Assembly: GCF_002929705.1 (NCBI RefSeq)
Contig: NZ_PJIN01000002.1
Span: 310,001 to 374,000, forward strand
Direction: 5' to 3'
Source: Arthrobacter sp. N199823
GTDB taxonomy: Bacteria > Actinomycetota > Actinomycetes > Actinomycetales > Micrococcaceae
DNA: 64,000 nt
The position numbers were made by a program, and so were the translations under genes. Below are positions 62,004 through 64,000 of the stretch, piece after piece (position 1 is the stretch's first letter; every line of letters begins with the position of its first letter). The notes beneath the pieces were generated by a model that searched no databases, was not told the origin of the DNA, and saw nothing but the letters and a program-made list of their open reading frames with translations.

Positions 62004-62929
62004 ACGCCGTCGTGCCTGTCCTGAAAAAAACGCCAACCCGGACACTTTCGCAGCTGCCGCGCACAGCAGTGGAGGAGATTCTGCAGCGTGCTTTTGCCGA
62101 GGATGCGCCGTACGGAGACGTGACCTCGCAGGTGCTGCTGCCGGCAGATGCCAGGGCCACGGCCTGGCTGGTGGCGCGCGAACCCGGCATCTTCTCCGGC
62201 GGTGAGGTGTTCCGCGCTGCCATGGTGATGCAGGACCCGGACGCCCGGGTTGAGCAGTTAGTGGCAGACGGCGCCACTTTCAAGGCCGGAGACCGGCTCA
62301 TGAACGTCACCGGGTTGGCGCGGGCTGTGCTGACGGGGGAGCGGATCGCGCTGAACCTGACGCAGCGGATGAGCGCCATTGCCACCCAGACGGCCGAGTA
62401 TGCGGCACTGATAGCCGACACCGGCGCCCGGGTCACGGATACTCGCAAAACCACCCCTGGCCTGCGCATCCTGGAACGCTATGCCGTGCGCTGCGGGGGC
62501 GGGCACAATCACCGCTTCTCGCTCTCGGACGCTGTGCTGGCCAAGGACAATCACCTGGCCGTGCTGACCGGCGGCGATCATGCCAAGTTGACAGCGGCGC
62601 TCGCAGGCGTGCGTGCCCAGCTGCCGCACACCGTGCACTTTGAGGTTGAAGTGGACTCGATTGAGCAGATCGAACCCGTGCTGGCGGCCGGCGTGGACAC
62701 CATCATGCTGGACAACTTCAGCAACGCCGAACTTGTTCAGGGCGTGGCGCTGATCAACGGCAGGGCGCTGGTGGAGGCCAGCGGCAACGTGAACCTCTCC
62801 ACCATCGCCGGGATCGCGCGCACGGGGGTCGACATCATTTCCGTGGGTGCCCTGACCCATAGCGTCCGGGCGCTGGATCTTGGCCTGGACATTGACGTGG
62901 AGCTCCAGGGATCCGTGGAGTTGCCGTGA
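62000..62929 (+). CDS. nadC: Nicotinate-nucleotide pyrophosphorylase (carboxylating)
   Basis: 309 residues. EDAPYGDVTSQVLL, RVTDTRKTTPGLR, GGHNHRFSLSDAVLAKDNH and FEVEVDSIEQ are the quinolinate/PRPP site. Converts quinolinate to nicotinate mononucleotide. Overlaps the cysteine desulfurase gene (GTGA). Confidence 0.97.
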   Translation: MNAVVPVLKKTPTRTLSQLPRTAVEEILQRAFAEDAPYGDVTSQVLLPADARATAWLVAREPGIFSGGEVFRAAMVMQDPDARVEQLVADGATFKAGDRLMNVTGLARAVLTGERIALNLTQRMSAIATQTAEYAALIADTGARVTDTRKTTPGLRILERYAVRCGGGHNHRFSLSDAVLAKDNHLAVLTGGDHAKLTAALAGVRAQLPHTVHFEVEVDSIEQIEPVLAAGVDTIMLDNFSNAELVQGVALINGRALVEASGNVNLSTIAGIARTGVDIISVGALTHSVRALDLGLDIDVELQGSVELP

Positions 62930-64000
62930 TTTTCCTCGATGCCGCCGCCACCACGCCCGTTCGGCGCGAGGTCATCGAGGCTATGTTTCCGTTTCTGACC
63001 AATCAGTTCGGCAACCCCTCCAGCCACCACGAGCTGGGGGAGCTTGCCGCCACTGCCCTGGCCGGTGCCCGGGAACAATGTGCTGCGGCGTTGGGCGCCC
63101 ATGCAGAGGAGCTCACCTTCACCTCGGGAGGGACCGAGGCAGACAATCTCGCCTTGAAGGGCATTGCGCTGGCCCGCCGTGCCGCCGACCCCACCCTGAA
63201 CCGCGTGCTCATCAGTGCCATAGAACATCCCGCCATTGTGGAATCAGCCGACTTCCTGCGCCGCGTCCACGGCTTCGAGGTGGAGCTGATTCCCGTGGAT
63301 GGCTTGGGTGTGGTGGATGCTGAGGTATTTGCCGCCATGCTGGCTGGCCCCGGTGTGGCCGTCGCCTCCATCATGTATGCCAATAATGAGGTGGGCACTG
63401 TTCAGGACATCGCCGCCCTAGCCGCGCTCGCAACAACTGCCGGCGTGCCACTGCACAGCGACGCCGTCCAGGCCGCGGGCTGGTTGCCGCTGAATGTGCC
63501 TGAACTGGGTGTCACGGCACTGAGCATCTCAGGCCACAAAATTGGCGCCCCCAAGGGCGTGGGACTGCTCTACGTCAAGGGTGGAACCTTGTACGAGCCG
63601 CTGATCCACGGTGGCGGGCAGGAGCGCGGCAACCGTTCCGGAACCGAGAACGTGGCATTTGCTGTCGCCCTGGCCACGGCGTTAGGGATGACTGAAGCAG
63701 GCAGGAGCGCCGCCGTCGAACGCGTCACAGCACTGCGGGAGGACTTCATCCGGGGCATTCTGGCGGACATCCCCACCGCACAGTTGACCGGACACCGGAG
63801 CCGCCGGCTGCCCAGTGTGGCGTCGTTTTGCTTCCCGGGAACCAGCGGCGAATCGGTGCTGCTGGAGCTGGAACGGCGGGGGATTGTGTGCTCGTCAGGA
63901 TCGGCCTGCGCGGCGGGATCGGATGAACCGTCAGCCGTGCTCAGCGCCATGGGTATTGAACGGTCTGTGGCCCAGACGGCGCTGCGCTTCAGCTTCGGCA
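62926..64000 (+). CDS. Cysteine desulfurase, NifS/IscS-like (3' end outside window)
   Basis: 358 residues visible. FLDAAATTPVRREVIEAM opens the fold, FTSGGTEADNLALKG binds PLP, the PLP Lys is about residue 205 in SISGHKIGAPKG, and the sulfur-carrying Cys is about residue 328 in SSGSACAAGSDEPSAVL. It supplies sulfur for Fe-S clusters. Being last in nrtR-nadABC, it probably serves the NadA cluster (a NadS-like role). GTG 62926 overlaps the nadC stop. Confidence 0.93.
   Translation, partial: MIFLDAAATTPVRREVIEAMFPFLTNQFGNPSSHHELGELAATALAGAREQCAAALGAHAEELTFTSGGTEADNLALKGIALARRAADPTLNRVLISAIEHPAIVESADFLRRVHGFEVELIPVDGLGVVDAEVFAAMLAGPGVAVASIMYANNEVGTVQDIAALAALATTAGVPLHSDAVQAAGWLPLNVPELGVTALSISGHKIGAPKGVGLLYVKGGTLYEPLIHGGGQERGNRSGTENVAFAVALATALGMTEAGRSAAVERVTALREDFIRGILADIPTAQLTGHRSRRLPSVASFCFPGTSGESVLLELERRGIVCSSGSACAAGSDEPSAVLSAMGIERSVAQTALRFSFG

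Overview
The window is chromosomal DNA from a high-GC Gram-positive actinobacterium, most likely a member of the Micrococcaceae (Arthrobacter-like). This is inferred from marker families and gene order: the archaeal/actinobacterial mismatch endonuclease NucS, DUF2550 directly after atpC, DUF3039 before a helicase, and the block clpS-DUF2017-murI-MBL hydrolase-rph-rdgB. No rRNA, complete tRNA, transposase, prophage or CRISPR array was seen. Nearly everything reads as core or niche genes rather than an accessory island.

Layout. 0-6 kb: end of a surface-polysaccharide locus (truncated epimerase, two translationally coupled GT2 glycosyltransferases, a CapD/FlaA1-type membrane sugar dehydratase, a WecA/MraY-type phosphoglycosyltransferase). 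6.1-14.1 kb: complete F1Fo ATP synthase operon (two small membrane genes, then atpBEFHAGDC), followed by DUF2550. 14.6-18.5 kb: a membrane-anchored esterase overlapping an MprF-like aminoacyl-lipid synthase. 18.6-31 kb: cold-shock protein, nagA, nucS, hydrolases, an AI-2E family permease, a large secreted/membrane protein of unknown function, a thioredoxin-fold/TPR protein, an ABC exporter and nagB. 31-41.4 kb: DUF3039, an SF2 helicase, NAD salvage (pncA, pncB) divergent from clpS-DUF2017, then murI, an MBL hydrolase, rph, rdgB and DedA. 41.4-55 kb: a self-regulated GntR/ABC operon, a DEDDh exonuclease-BRCT protein, small conserved proteins, an ADP-ribosylglycohydrolase, two DUF202 proteins, aquaporin, sbcD-sbcC and an MFS transporter. 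55-64 kb: hydrolase, amino-acid permease, then de novo NAD synthesis (nrtR-nadA-nadB-nadC-cysteine desulfurase, the last cut by the window end).

Themes. NAD metabolism appears twice: salvage at 33-35 kb, and de novo synthesis at 58-64 kb behind an NrtR-type regulator with a palindrome at its predicted transcription start. Amino-sugar catabolism is split between nagA and nagB, about 10 kb apart on opposite strands. At least fifteen genes have a TANNNT -10 hexamer exactly 6 or 7 nt before the start codon and usually no usable Shine-Dalgarno, which points to extensive leaderless transcription; this pattern also decided several start codons.

The least explained sequences are non-coding: very long, nearly perfect palindromes (40.5 kb; two at 57.7-57.9 kb), a 109-nt branched inverted repeat (33.2 kb), a 44-nt repeat array that begins inside a stop-codon region (38.9-39.1 kb), and hairpins between atp genes.
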